DNA of 64,000 bases from positions 1,546,001 through 1,610,000 of the forward strand of contig JAOTOM010005179.1 in NCBI GenBank assembly GCA_034440615.1, written 5' to 3'. This stretch comes from Ashinkailepas kermadecensis. Its lineage: Eukaryota > Arthropoda > Thecostraca > Neolepadidae. Shown in pieces: positions 46,980 to 58,480 of the stretch. Every line of letters begins with the position of its first letter. Position 1 is the stretch's first letter. The translations under genes and the position numbers were made by a program. Below the pieces are notes generated by a model, which was given only the letters and a program-made list of their open reading frames with translations, did not search any database and was not told where the DNA came from.

Positions 46980-47600
46980 AAAACAGACTGGCATCTCTCC
47001 GCTGCTCGTGACACGACGGACATACTGGCATATCTGCGCTGCAGGTGATACGACCGACAGACGGGCTTCGGTGCGATTTCTGGGCGCCTCTGGTGCGACT
47101 TTTCAGGCCCCACCGTAATTATTCAGGGCCACGGCACGATTGCACATATGCAATTGTATAATTGTGCTCTCCGCTGCGGGTGATACGATCGACAGACGGG
47201 CATCTCTCCGCTGCTCATGATACGATCGACAGACGGGCATCTCTCCGCTGCTCATGATACGATCGACAGACGGGCTCTCTCCTCCTCCTGACACGACGAC
47301 GCGGGCACCCGCGTCATGTACGGCAGACGGGCTTCTCTCCCTGCTCGTGACACGACTGACAGACGGGCATCTCTCCGCTGCTCATGATACGATCGACAGA
47401 CGGGCTTCTCTCCCTGCTCGTGACACGACTGACAGACGGGCATCTCTCCGCTGCGGGTGATACGATCGACAGACGGGCATCTCTCCGCTGCTCATGATAC
47501 GATCGACAGACGGGCTTCTCTCCCTGCTCGTGACACGACTGACAGACGGGCATCTCTCCGCTGCGGGTGACACAACCGACAGACGGGCATACCTGACTGT
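46980..47600. repeat. Diverged 37-bp array, sister of 45867-46874
   Basis: Units such as GATCGACAGACGGGCATCTC + TCCGCTGCTCATGATAC have the same length and order as the neighbouring array but consistent differences (GATCGACAGACGGG for GACGGACAGACTGG). Two unit kinds alternate from about 47320: one with CTGACAGACGGGCATCTC and one with GATCGACAGACGGGCTTC. Older, less homogenised part of one array system. Confidence 0.85.
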
Positions 47601-48316
47601 CGGGCACACCGGCATACCGCTGCACGTGACATAACTGATACACGAACGATGTAATTGGGGACTAGCAGGGCATGTTTCACTCGGTGTATTTTGATCAGGA
47701 ACCATGGGAAGACAGTATACAATGACATGCATCTTGAAACGGTCGCATAACGGCTTCCACACGCGTGTGTACGAAATCGTACATTTCTCCTCAACTAATG
47801 CAGTTGGCATAACTTCGACAAGCGAACGACGCGAATTACTACCTTCCGGTTTTTAATTAGGTTATCTGTTTACAGTCTGCAAAAACTTGACACTTCAGGT
47901 GGCTCTTTAAGGAAGAGCAGATATAACGACGAGCTGGAACCGGCTTTGCCTACTATGTGGCTTGTGTCATTAAGTAATCAAAAGCAGCGATTAATGTTAT
48001 CGGCATCACACCATTCTGTGTCCAGTCGCGACAAAAACCCGTCCGTGTTACTGCGATGTTCTGACTGGATGAAATGAGCGCATTCCCGACCAGTAATGAC
48101 GGACACCCATTTCTTGGAAGATGTGCTCCAGGAATCAGCACCTGGGGAGCGATACTTTTATATCACGAGAGGATAAACCATTTTCGACACCATGTATTGT
48201 ATGACAGTGGTCATGATTCTGTGGCCTTCGTGCTGCCCACCGCAGCACCCGTGCTCGTGTTGGGAGCCTGTCCGCACTCTCAGGTCTGATAACCGGGGAT
48301 TGCTGCCGTGACACAA
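47601..48316. other. Intron, unannotated
   Basis: Unique sequence; no gene or repeat recognised. Confidence 0.45.
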
Positions 48317-48460
48317 AACCAGGTGCCGTGACTCCGGGGTGCGCCACTGGATCGTCGGCCTGATCATTGGCAAACCAGGCAAACCAGGCAAACCAAAACC
48401 AGGTGCCGTGACTCCGGGGTGCGCCACTGGATCGTCGGCCTGATCATTGGCAAACCACAT
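48317..48460. repeat. Two-copy tandem duplication, about 80 bp
   Basis: AACCAGGTGCCGTGACTCCG occurs at about 48318 and 48398, each followed by GGTGCGCCACTGGATCGTCG. Between them CAAACCAGG is repeated three times. Confidence 0.9.
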
Positions 48461-48807
48461 CCATGCGCCCGTTGTCCAACGGGTATTTTTCAGATAGGCC
48501 GACAAGACTTCCAAGAAAACGATTACATTGCTACATTACAACGATAATATAACTTCACAACATACACAACATGTCGACTGGTGGCTGGCTAACGACCCAA
48601 GGATGTACAGTGTAAAGCAAAAGTAATGGTACCTCATACTGAGCGACGTCAAACCGTTCTGTATCTGGGAAGCTATACGACATATCAGGGATATTTCATA
48701 CGGCGTAGCGCATGGCACCATGACGTGATTGTGCAATGGATTCATGTTTTACGCCCTTGAAGTTTTTGTGTAATTTGTAAAGCTTGAACTTTTGCATAGC
48801 CGGCAAC
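48461..48807. other. Intron, unannotated
   Basis: Unique sequence; nothing recognised. Confidence 0.4.
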
Positions 48808-49160
48808 GTTGGAGTCGTGTTCGCCTGAGTACGTGCCTGTCCGTTGGAGTCGTGTTCGCCTAAGTACGTGCCTGCCCGTTGGAGTCGTGTTCGCCTGAGT
48901 ACATGCCTGCCCGTTGGAGTCGTGGTCCCTTGGGTAGGTGCGGCCCGTTGGAGTCGTGGTCTCCTGAGTACGTGCCTGCCCGTTGGAGTCGTGTTCGCCT
49001 GAGTACGTGCCTGCCCGTTGGAGTCGTGTTCGCCTGAGTACGTGCCTGCCCGTTGGAGTCGTGTTCGCCTGAGTACGTGCCTGCCCGTTGGAGTCGTGTT
49101 CGCCTGAGTACGTGCCGGCCCGTTGGAGTCGTGTTCGCCTGAGTACGTGCCGGCCCGTTG
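48808..49160. repeat. 35-bp minisatellite
   Basis: Ten copies of CGTTGGAGTCGTGTTCGCCT + GAGTACGTGCCTGCC. The fourth and fifth copies are variant (GTGGTCCCTTGGGTAGG, GTGGTCTCC). Minus open frames of about 150 codons are artefacts. Confidence 0.95.
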
Positions 49161-49342
49161 CGCGCTCATTGCCCCGCTCGACTTCGCTCACCTGCGGGGC
49201 TGGACATATGGTGTGGTATCATGTGCAGTGACAAGATTACGATGTGATCTGTGATAACTGGTCCGGTCGGACTGGCTGAGAACTCCAGCTAAGGAATGCT
49301 TACTATGTTTGATGAACGCAGTCTTGCAATACTACCCGCGGT

Positions 49343-50873
49343 CAGTGGCGCACCTAAGGGGGAGCAATGAGGACAACTGCCCCCCCCCCCACAAGAGGTG
49401 GTGGGCCCCCAAGGATCGTGTCGGGGCTGGGAAAAATTGTGCCGTGGCCCCGAACAATTGCGGTGGGGCCTGTAAAGTCGCGCCGGAGGCGCCCACAAAT
49501 TGCAAGAGGCCCACACAATTTCCATCGTGGCCCCGAAATATTCGCGTTGGAGCTCAAATAAAGACAGCGGGACCCAGAAAACTCACACCGAGGCCGTAAA
49601 AACCACATGGAGGCCCCCAAAGATGGCTCTAGGTCCAAAATTATCGTGAGAGTCCCATCAAAATTCGCATCAGGGTAGCAAATAGATGCAGCGGAACCTC
49701 GAAATTAGCACCAGGGCCCGAAAAAGAGAACCGGTACCCGAAAATCGCACTGCCTCTCTCCCCCCAAGACGCCCACGGAGCCCACACAATTCGCGTCGAG
49801 AGCCCCGAATAAATACGACGAAGGCCAGAAAACTATCGCCGGGGCCGGACAAATCGCGCCGGCACCCCGAAACGTCGCGCTGGCCCCTCCAATTTCCCAC
49901 CGAACCTTAAAAATTAGCGTCAGGAGTAACACGAATTCGCGGCGTGGGTCCCAAATCAACACAACGGAATCTTAAAAGCACACCGGAAGCCGAAAAGCGT
50001 ACTGGGGGCCTTTAAAACACCCCGAGGCCAGAAAAAAACGACAGGGCTTTAAAATATGCGCCGGGCCCATATGTATACACATCGGAGGACTTCAAGTTAT
50101 ACCGTGGTCACAAAAGCGTCATAAGGGTCTCAATAACAGACCGGGGCCCGCGTAAAGCGGCGTGATCCAAGTGGTGCACCGAACATGGGGCGGGGAAAAT
50201 TGGGAAATTATCCCCGCCCCCCCAGAGGCAATGTGGTCCAAAGAATCTCACCGAGACTCAGGTAATTGCACCGGAACCGCGAAAATTCACACTGGACTAC
50301 AAAATATCGAACCGGGCCCAAGGATCCAATCGAAATTCGGAAGAAGAAGCCGGGAATCGAAAAATCAAGTAGGGACACATACAAATTGATCCGGGCCCGG
50401 GAAATCGATCTGGAGTCCTACAAATCGCGCCAGAGATCCCACCAAATCTCAGATGGTCTCTCCCCAAAAAATTGCGGTTCCTCAAAAATTTCACCAGGGC
50501 TCGTGTCGACTTTTCGATGTCCCTGCTTAATTTCGCTGTATCTGCTTAATAACAGGGATGCGAGAAAGAAAAGCTTTCAACATGGGAGGGAATTAAAATC
50601 CGATGAATTTAGGACGATGGTGGTAGGCTGGACCACACCCATAGGAAAATAAGTTGCATGTATTTTACATCCAAAAAATTGGCCCCTTTGAAAAATAGTG
50701 TATGGGCACAAAATGGCCAGAGTAGACGAGGTGCCCTAAACCGAAATAACGAACTAAAGAAAATAGTGGTCAAAATGCGGCGACTTTAACAAAAAAAGAA
50801 AGCAAACGAGAGTAGGAGGACCCCGTCCAAATCCGTTTGGATCACCATGACGTAAATTCTAGGTACGCCACTG
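49343..50873. mobile_element. Non-autonomous DNA transposon with hAT-like TIRs
   Basis: Left end CAGTGGCGCACCTAAG (49343-49358); right end is the reverse complement of CAGTGGCGTACCTAGA (50858-50873). The first 14 bases match at 13 positions, and CAGTGGCG is a terminus seen in hAT-type transposons. Length 1531 bp. The interior has no transposase; it is a long chain of degenerate units in which GGCCC or GGGCC alternates with AAAATCGCRC-type segments every 20-40 bp. Flanking octamers CCCGCGGT and CCTTCCGT agree at only five of eight positions, so a target duplication is not proven. The superfamily is inferred. Confidence 0.65.
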
Positions 50874-51119
50874 CCTTCCGTCACGTCAAGTAATGACACT
50901 CCTCAGTGCATTGGCGATACTTCCAGAATGGGAGAGCTGTTAAACTCTCCCCTCCCCTCCTTCTTTCCCCGATCCTGGCTGTCATATGCCACGAATGCTG
51001 GCTTGCTGGTTTATGACAGGGGTGTCACCATATTTTACCCCCCAGGGGGGCTGCTACAGTGATGGCTGGGAAGCTGAGCTTAAATTGATATGCATAGGCG
51101 CCACTGCTTCTACTATGAG
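50874..51119. other. Spacer between transposons
   Basis: Short unique stretch between the hAT-like element and the LINE 3' region; nothing recognised. Confidence 0.4.
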
Positions 51120-51670
51120 GTTTATGCAACAAACTGACATAAAGTCATAAAGTATTAAGGCTTAATAAGAGCCACAGGGGCCCATCTGGGTTAAGCCTAT
51201 CTAGAAAAGGTACTAGAATGTACATACTCCCACCCCAATCAATCCCTTATCCCAAGTTCCGAGGAAGCTATATATCCCAGCCCATCTAACACCACTCACT
51301 TGCTACCGCCTAACACCCTCAATAATCACAAGCTCCTCCCATCACACCCATCGTGCCACCATAGACAACCTCATCAGCATCACATCCCGAAGGAAGGTGC
51401 CGAATCCACTGCTAGGCACATCCCACAGAAATTCATAAAGCGTTCAGACTTAATAAGAGACTCACGTGCTATTGCATAATACACTCAACAATTACAAACT
51501 CCTCCCATCATACACATTGTGCTACCATAGACAATCTCATCAGTATCACATCCCGAAGGAAGGTGCTGAATCCACTGCTAGGTACACCCTATATAAAGTT
51601 ATAAAGCATTTAGACTTAATAAGAGACTCACTTGCTATTCCATAACACAGTCAACAATTACAAACTCCTC
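51120..51670 (-). repeat. 166-bp tandem repeat in the LINE 3' region
   Basis: CCATAGACAAYCTCATCAG recurs at about 51358 and 51524, and TAATAAGAGACTCAC at 51451 and 51617, both 166 bp apart. A more diverged third copy of the TTAATAAGAG part is at about 51163. The repeat extends into the end of the RT-coding region, where CTCCTCCCA occurs. Confidence 0.85.
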
Positions 51671-53450
51671 CCAACTCCCACTCCTCCCTGTCGATCAACC
51701 TTCCCTGGAATACAGAAAACAATCCCCTATTCTTATAATGATTGTCTATGCCGTTTTTAAAGATGTTCAGTGTGTTGCTACTGACAATGGTTCCTGGCAG
51801 CTGGTTCCAGTGTTCTACTACCCTGTTGGTGAAGAAAGACTGTCTTAACCTTGTCCTGCTGTGATTAACTTTAATTTTGAATTGATGACCTCTAATTGCA
51901 TCATTTCTGTTAAATTCAAACATTTCCCTGAGATATCCCTGTTCCTGACCATGAACAAATTTAAAAACCTCGATGAGATCTCCTCTCAGCCTTCTATATC
52001 TAAGTGAAAACATGTTCAATTTCTTCAGTCTTTCCTCATATTCCAGGTTGCCTATACCATTAACCATTTTTGTTGCCCTTTTGTACTCTCTCTAAAAGCC
52101 AACAATCTTTTCATAACTAGGGGACCAAGCTTGGACACAGTATTCCAAATGTGGCCTGACATATGCACAATAAAGCTTCCTGATGACCTCCTCACTTTTG
52201 TATGACACATTCCTCTGTATTGCCCCAAGCATTCTTAGTGCCTTCTTGCTGGCTTCTTTGGTCTGTTCTGATGCCCCCAATTTTGTGTTCAAATAACACC
52301 TAAGTCCTTCTCCTGCTCAGTCGCAGATAGTACTTGGCCACCCATCAAGTATGGAGCCTTCATATGCTGCCTACCTACATGCATGACTTTGCACTTATCA
52401 AAATTAAACTTCATTTGCCATTTTTCGGACCACTTCACTAGCTCGTCTAAGTCTTTCTGCAGCAAAACCTGCTCATTTTGCCCTGTTATTGCCCTAAAGA
52501 TCTTCAAATCATCCGCAAATTTCAAAACCTTACTGCTTAGGCCACATTCAATGCTATTCACATATATAATGAACAATAGTGGCCCCAGTACCGACCCCTG
52601 GGGGACTCCACTAAGAACATTTTGCCATGATGACTTTGTACCATTTAGATCACTCTCTGCTGTCTATCTGAAAGCCACAACTCTATCCATTTTAGGATGC
52701 TACCTGCAATACCATGGACCTGAAGCTGCATCATTAACCGTTTATGGGGTACCTTGTCAAAGGCCTTACTAAAGTCAAGATATGCTACATCAACCTGATT
52801 TCCTGATCAAATTGTTCTGTAGCAAAATTCAAAAAGTCCAAGAGATTTGTGAGGCACGATCGCCCTTTTCTAAACCCATGTTGAGTATCTTGAATCAATT
52901 TGTTTCCTTCCAGAAAACTAACTATTCTATCCTTGATAATTGATTCGAGTACCTTGCAGACTAGGGATGTGAGGCTTACTGGCCTATAGTTTTCAACTTT
53001 CCTCTTTCTCCTTTCTTGAAAATAGGAACTACATTTGCCCTTTTCCAATCTGTTGGAATTTCATTTTGCGAAACTGATCTACAAAATATTATACTAAGTG
53101 GAATTGCCACTTCCTTTTCAGCTTCCCGCAATACCCTAGCATAAATTCCATCGGGTCCTGCTGCCTTGTTTGTCTTTATTTTTCTGATATAATTGAAAAC
53201 AATATCACTATCAATGAAATCAACATCGTGTATCTGATCACCTGTCACTGAACTGTGGTTCACGGTTGGCAGATTAGTCACATCCTCCACTGTAAACACT
53301 GATTTAAACTGCTTGCTCAGCTCCTCAACCATCTCGCTATCCTCACTCAATATAGTCCCATTTACATCCAGTGGACCAATTGTGCTTGAAACTTTACTTA
53401 GCTTGTAGAAACTAAAGACATCGACCCATCTATGATTCCATGAGTGAGTG
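51120..53450 (-). mobile_element. 5'-truncated CR1/Jockey-like LINE
   Basis: On the minus strand, pieces of one reverse transcriptase follow in correct order through several frames: NKAAGPDGI near 53170, NYRPVSLTS near 52990, HGFRKGRSC near 52860, AYLDFSKAFDKVPH near 52770, GVPQGSVLGPLLF near 52600, FADDLKIF near 52513, WQMKFNFDKCKVMHVG near 52420 and YVRPHLEYC near 52160. The C-terminal block RLRGDLIEVFKFVHG and VEHWNQLPG (52000-51800) is typical of the CR1/Jockey-like group. Frame shifts near 53010, 52790, 52600 and 52290 make it inactive. No endonuclease domain is left: the 5' end stops by 53450 next to a CT microsatellite. The 3' region (51120-51670) is a tandem repeat, listed separately. 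Confidence 0.9.
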
Positions 53451-53532
53451 TGACCAAATACAACCAAACCGATCACATGGAGGGAAAGGGGAGGATGATT
53501 TGCAACGTAAGCAGCTATTCGTGGAGATTCTC

Positions 53533-53546
53533 CTCTTTTTTTTTTT

Positions 53547-53615
<69 letters not shown>

Positions 53616-53635
53616 CGATCGATCGATCGATCGAA
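53533..53635. repeat. T-run, (CT)n and (GATC)n microsatellite
   Basis: A T-run, then about 80 bp of CT, then six GATC units (53613-53634) that create overlapping ATCGAT palindromes. Confidence 0.95.
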
Positions 53636-53655
53636 CGGCGTTGTAATTTACTCAC

Positions 53656-53657
<2 letters not shown>

Positions 53658-53730
<73 letters not shown>
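53658..53730. repeat. (TA)n microsatellite
   Basis: Uninterrupted TA run of about 73 bp, 23 bp after the GATC run. Confidence 0.95.
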
Positions 53731-53733
<3 letters not shown>

Positions 53734-54267
53734 TGGTATTATTGTCATTAGTATTTCCAGCAACGTGTTCTTTTTGATTATTACTGCACTTATTATTACA
53801 AGCTAGAATAGGATCATTAGTCAAATGGAAATTGCAAACTTCGTTAGAAACTAGAAATTGGCAATGGATATTCCAAGTGATATAACAATTTCCTCAGGTT
53901 TTTTGCTAATATTACTATAGGTTATTAGTCATCAAAATAGGTACAGAGCGTGTCCACGTCGCACGTACTCGCAACAGGTGATGAAGCTGGTTGATGAGTC
54001 AACTGCATTTTCGTTTCGTACATCAAACTTCACTCGAGTTGTGCTTTGATGTATTCTTTCCGCATACCATGTCTACAAAGACAAGACACAAACACAGCAC
54101 ACAGCAATGTTTCTAGCACTGGAACAATGAATGGTTTCCCCTGCAGCCTAGTGTCGTGACCATCCGCCACCGTTGTCGACCACTTGTTGCATTCGTCTGG
54201 GAACGAGTTCCGACAGAAGCTTGCAATACATAGAAGTCAGCTGCCCCAAGCAACCTGACTTCGTTCC
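53731..54267. other. Intron, unannotated
   Basis: AT-rich then mixed unique DNA leading into the 46-bp array. No gene. Confidence 0.45.
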
Positions 54268-56990
54268 CAGAGTTCGTTGTTCGTCACGCGAGCGACTCTC
54301 AACTCTGGCGTGAGGGTGTTGGTCACGTGTCACACGAGCGACTCTCAACTCTGGTGTGAGGGTGTTGGTCACGTGTCACACGAGCAACTCTCAACTCTGG
54401 TGTAAGGGTGTTGGTCACGTGTCACACGAGCGACTCTCAACTCTGGTGTGAGGGTGTTGGTCACGTGTCACACGAGCGACTCTCAACTCTGGTGTAAGGG
54501 TGTTGGTCACGTGTCACACGAGCGACTCTCAACTCTGGTGTAAGGGTGTTGGTCACGTGTCACACGAGCGACTCTCAACTCTGGTGTAAGGGTGTTGGTC
54601 ACGTGTCACACGAGCGACTCTCAACTCTGGTGTGAGGGTGTTGGTCACGTGTCACACGAGCGACTCTCAACTCTGGTGTGAGGGTGTTGGTCACGTGTCA
54701 CACGAGCGACTCTCAACTCTGGTGTGAGGGTGTTGGTCACTGTCACACGAGCGACTCTCAACTCTGTGTGAGGGTGTTGTCACTGTCACACGAGCGACTC
54801 TCAACTCTGGCGTTATGGTGTTGGTCACGTGTCCACGAGCGACTCTCAACTCTGGCGTGAGGGTGTTGGTCACGTGTCACACGAGCGACTCTCAACTCTG
54901 GCGTGAGGGTGTTGGTCACGTGTCACACGAGCGACTCTCAACTCTGGTGTGAGGGTGTTGGTCACGTGTCACACGAGCGACTCTCAACTCTGGTGTAAGG
55001 GTGTTGGTCACGTGTCACACGAGCGACTCTCAACTCTGTGTGAGGGTGTTGGTCACGTGTCACACGAGCGACTCTCAACTCTGGTGTGAGGGTGTTGGTC
55101 ACGTGTCACACGAGCGACTCTCAACTCTGGTGTGAGGGTGTTGGTCACGTGTCACACGAGCGACTCTCAACTCTGGCGTTATGGTGTTGGTCACTGTCAC
55201 ACGAGCGACCTCAACTCTGGCGTGAGGGTGTTGGTACGTGTCACACGAGCGACTCTCAACTCTGGCGTTATGGTGCTGGTCACGTGTCACACGAGCGACT
55301 CTCAACTCTGGCGTTATGGTGTTGGTCACGTGTCACACGAGCGACTCTCAACTCTGGCGTGAGGGTGTTGGTCACGTGTCACACGAGCGACTCTCAACTC
55401 TGGCGTTATGGTGTTGGTCACGTGTCACACGAGCGACTCTCAACTCTGGCGTTATGGTGTTGGTCACGTGTCACACGAGCGACTCTCAACTCTGGCGTTA
55501 TGGTGTTGGTCACGTGTCACACGAGCGACTCTCAACTCTGGCGTTATGGTGTTGGTCACGTGTCACACGAGCGACTCTCAACTCTGGCGTGAGGGTGTTG
55601 GTCACGTGTCACACGAGCGACTCTCAACTCTGGTGTGAGGGTGTTGGTCACGTGTCACACGAGCGACTCTCAACTCTGGTGTGAGGGTGTTGGTCACGTG
55701 TCACACGAGCGACTCTCAACTCTGGCGTGAGGGTGTTGGTCACGTGTCACACGAGCGACTCTCAACTCTGGTGTAAGGGTGTTGGTACGTGTCACACGAG
55801 CGACTCTCAACTCTGGTGTGAGGGTGTTGGTCACGTGTCACACGAGCGACTCTCAACTCTGGCGTTATGGTGTTGGTCACGTGTCACACGAGCGACTCTC
55901 AACTCTGGCGTGAGGGTGTTGGTCACGTGTCACACGAGCGACTCTCAACTCTGGTGTAAGGGTGTTGGTCACGTGTCACACGAGCGACTCTCAACTCTGG
56001 TGTAAGGGTGTTGGTCACGTGTCACACGAGCGACTCTCAACTCTGGCGTGAGGGTGTTGGTCACGTGTCACACGAGCGACTCTCAACTCTGGTGTGAGGG
56101 TGTTGGTCACGTGTCACACGAGCGACTCTCAACTCTGGTGTGAGGGTGTTGGTCACGTGTCACACGAGCGACTCTCAACTCTGGTGTGAGGGTGTTGGTC
56201 ACGTGTCACACGAGCGACTCTCAACTCTGGCGTGAGGGTGTTGGTCACGTGTCACACGAGCGACTCTCAACTCTGGCGTTATGGTGTTGGTCACGTGTCA
56301 CACGAGCGACTCTCAACTCTGGTGTGAGGGTGTTGGTCACGTGTCACACGAGCGACTCTCAACTCTGGTGTGAGGGTGTTGGTCACGTGTCACACGAGCG
56401 ACTCTCAACTCTGGTGTGAGGGTGTTGGTCACGTGTCACACGAGCGACTCTCAACTCTGGCGTGAGGGTGTTGGTCACGTGTCACACGAGCGACTCTCAA
56501 CTCTGGCGTTATGGTGTTGGTCACGTGTCACACGAGCGACTCTCAACTCTGGCGTTATGGTGTTGGTCACGTGTCACACGAGCGACTCTCAACTCTGGCG
56601 TGAGGGTGTTGGTCACGTGTCACACGAGCGACTCTCAACTCTGGTGTGAGGGTGTTGGTCACGTGTCACACGAGCGACTCTCAACTCTGGTGTGAGGGTG
56701 TTGGTCACGTGTCACACGAGCGACTCTCAACTCTGGTGTAAGGGTGTTGGTCACGTGTCACACGAGCGACTCTCAACTCTGGTGTGAGGGTGTTGGTCAC
56801 GTGTCACACGAGCGACTCTCAACTCTGGTGTGAGGGTGTTGGTCACGTGTCACACGAGCGACTCTCAACTCTGGCGTGAGGGTGTTGGTCACGTGTCACA
56901 CGAGCGACTCTCAACTCTGGTGTGAGGGTGTTGGTCACGTGTCACACGAGCGACTCTCAACTCTGGCGTTATGGTGTTGGTCACGTGTCC
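54268..56990. repeat. 46-bp minisatellite with an E-box in nearly every unit
   Basis: About 59 copies of GGTCACGTGTCACACGAGCG + ACTCTCAACTCTGGTGTGAG + GGTGTT. The only common variable site has four forms, TGTGAG, CGTGAG, TGTAAG and CGTTAT. CACGTG (E-box core) recurs every 46 bp, except in a few units where a base is lost (for example near 54738 and 55190). GTGTGA and TCACAC in neighbouring units can pair. Frames of up to 168 codons on the + strand are artefacts. Confidence 0.97.
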
Positions 56991-56998
56991 AGAAGCGC

Positions 56999-57031
56999 TG
57001 AATAAAACGCTGACACATCGCGTTTTATTCA
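56999..57031. repeat. Perfect 12-bp inverted repeat at the array edge
   Basis: TGAATAAAACGC (56999-57010) and GCGTTTTATTCA (57020-57031) are exact reverse complements around a 9-nt loop TGACACATC. It starts eight bases after the 46-bp array. AATAAA is present on both strands, once in each arm. Confidence 0.9.
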
Positions 57032-57849
57032 TTAAAGTTGCGCTCTATTTTTCTACACGGCACTAGAATGACAGCTGAATGAAAGCTAGCGCGAGCTGAC
57101 GAGTAAATGAAAAAAAAGTATAATATGGAGGTAGGGAACAGGGAAATAATTGTGATTTCAATTACGAATTATGACCACGCGGAAGTCGCGGGAATCAACG
57201 GACGATCAAAGCAAATTAACAGATTTGGGATGCTTGTACTTGTGCTCCCAATGCCAAGGGATAGAGGAGTTGGCCTCCATAGGCTGCCTAATTCACTGCG
57301 CATGCAACGGTATGATTGTTAATTTCTTCAATAGGAATGCAATCGCCATGGGTCGCCCGAAGTTAAATAAAGTTCGCGAACACATGAAACGCTGCCATGA
57401 AACTTAGGAGGATTGCAGTACAATGCAATGTGACTACCGCAGGTACTCGCTCGTCCGGCTTTGGCCAGGTAGACGGGAGACTGAGCAGTCTGCAGCAGTC
57501 TGCGTTAGTCTGCGGTAGTCTGCGCGACACTGCTTTTGCTTTGCATTGCACACACAACTAGAAATCGGTCGATGAATCTGAAAATAATTAGGGAGCTGTG
57601 GGTAAATTGTTATACCATTGAATACTGCAGTGAACTTTGAACTAATCAGAAAGATAAATATCGTTAGCCAGTATTTATTGGTAGGCGAACTGAGTATTTA
57701 GGGTCATGCGGCGGTTTCAAATGCTATGAATGGTGACAATGGCCCTAGCCAAATAGCCCATGCATGCAGGCTGGCACAAACTGACATATTTTAGTTTATC
57801 ATCCCTGACCAACAAATGCAGTGAACGTCATGATTCGTGTATCAGAATG
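57032..57849. other. Intron, unannotated
   Basis: Unique sequence; a short CTGCRGYAGTCTG repeat near 57487-57520. No gene. Confidence 0.45.
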
Positions 57850-58480
57850 TGCAGGATTTTCCGCGAGACCACGCACGCCCCGACCCGACCCTGAATCAGC
57901 TTCAGATTGCCCCTTGACGTGTGGGGCTCGAGTCGCGCCATCTTGTTGCAGCCACTGGGCGGGCGGCAGTGTCGGAGTATTTTTGTTTGAAGCTGCCAAT
58001 AACTACTTGAAAACCCTTGTGTACCTTTCTGCGTTGACGGTTTGGGTGCGTTCCTCTTGGTCCTTTAATCAGAAGGAACCTAGGCTTCCCGATCTGCTTA
58101 TGGTACACCACGCCTTGCACTCAGAGCTGTAGAGGTGTCTTCCACTATTTCTGGTACGCTTGATGTATAAAATCGATTGTTCTGGGTGTTGATGCGACCA
58201 TGTAAGACATGGGCTTTGTCAGTGAACCGAATGTTGTGCAAGAACAGCTCGGGTGACCGTGGCACTGCCCAATCAGGCAATTGCAGAAGGTGACCTGTCT
58301 TCACAATTCTGGGAAGTTTTTGCCTTGAGAAGAGCTGGTGTGGATACAGATCCAGGCCTTCCTTAGGTATTCTTTTTGCGGTAGCGAAGCTACAGCCGAC
58401 TTCTGGGGAAATGCTCTTCGCCGACATTCGGGACATTTTTTGCAATGAACTCTTGCGCATTTCAGATCACTTCTTCTGCT
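57850..58480 (-). mobile_element. Tc1/mariner-like transposase relic
   Basis: Minus-strand pieces in several frames resemble a DDE transposase of the Tc1/mariner kind. A helix-turn-helix-like segment (SPEVGCSFATAKRIPKEG, about 58400) is followed by LDLYPHQL, then FLHNIRFTDKAHVLHGRINT (about 58240), where TDKAH stands for the usual TDEAH with the first catalytic Asp, and NTQNNRFY. In another frame WLQQDGAT (57954-57931) matches the QQDGA block with the second Asp. A frame shift near 58110 and loss of the usual second-half residues after WLQQDGAT mark it as dead. No terminal inverted repeats were located. Confidence 0.7.

Noticed and set aside
45771..46994. Minus frames with regularly spaced Cys (CPSCHEQRR) resembling zinc-binding repeats
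   Set aside because: The CxxC pattern is a by-product of the 37-bp unit, and the peptide changes frame with each unit.
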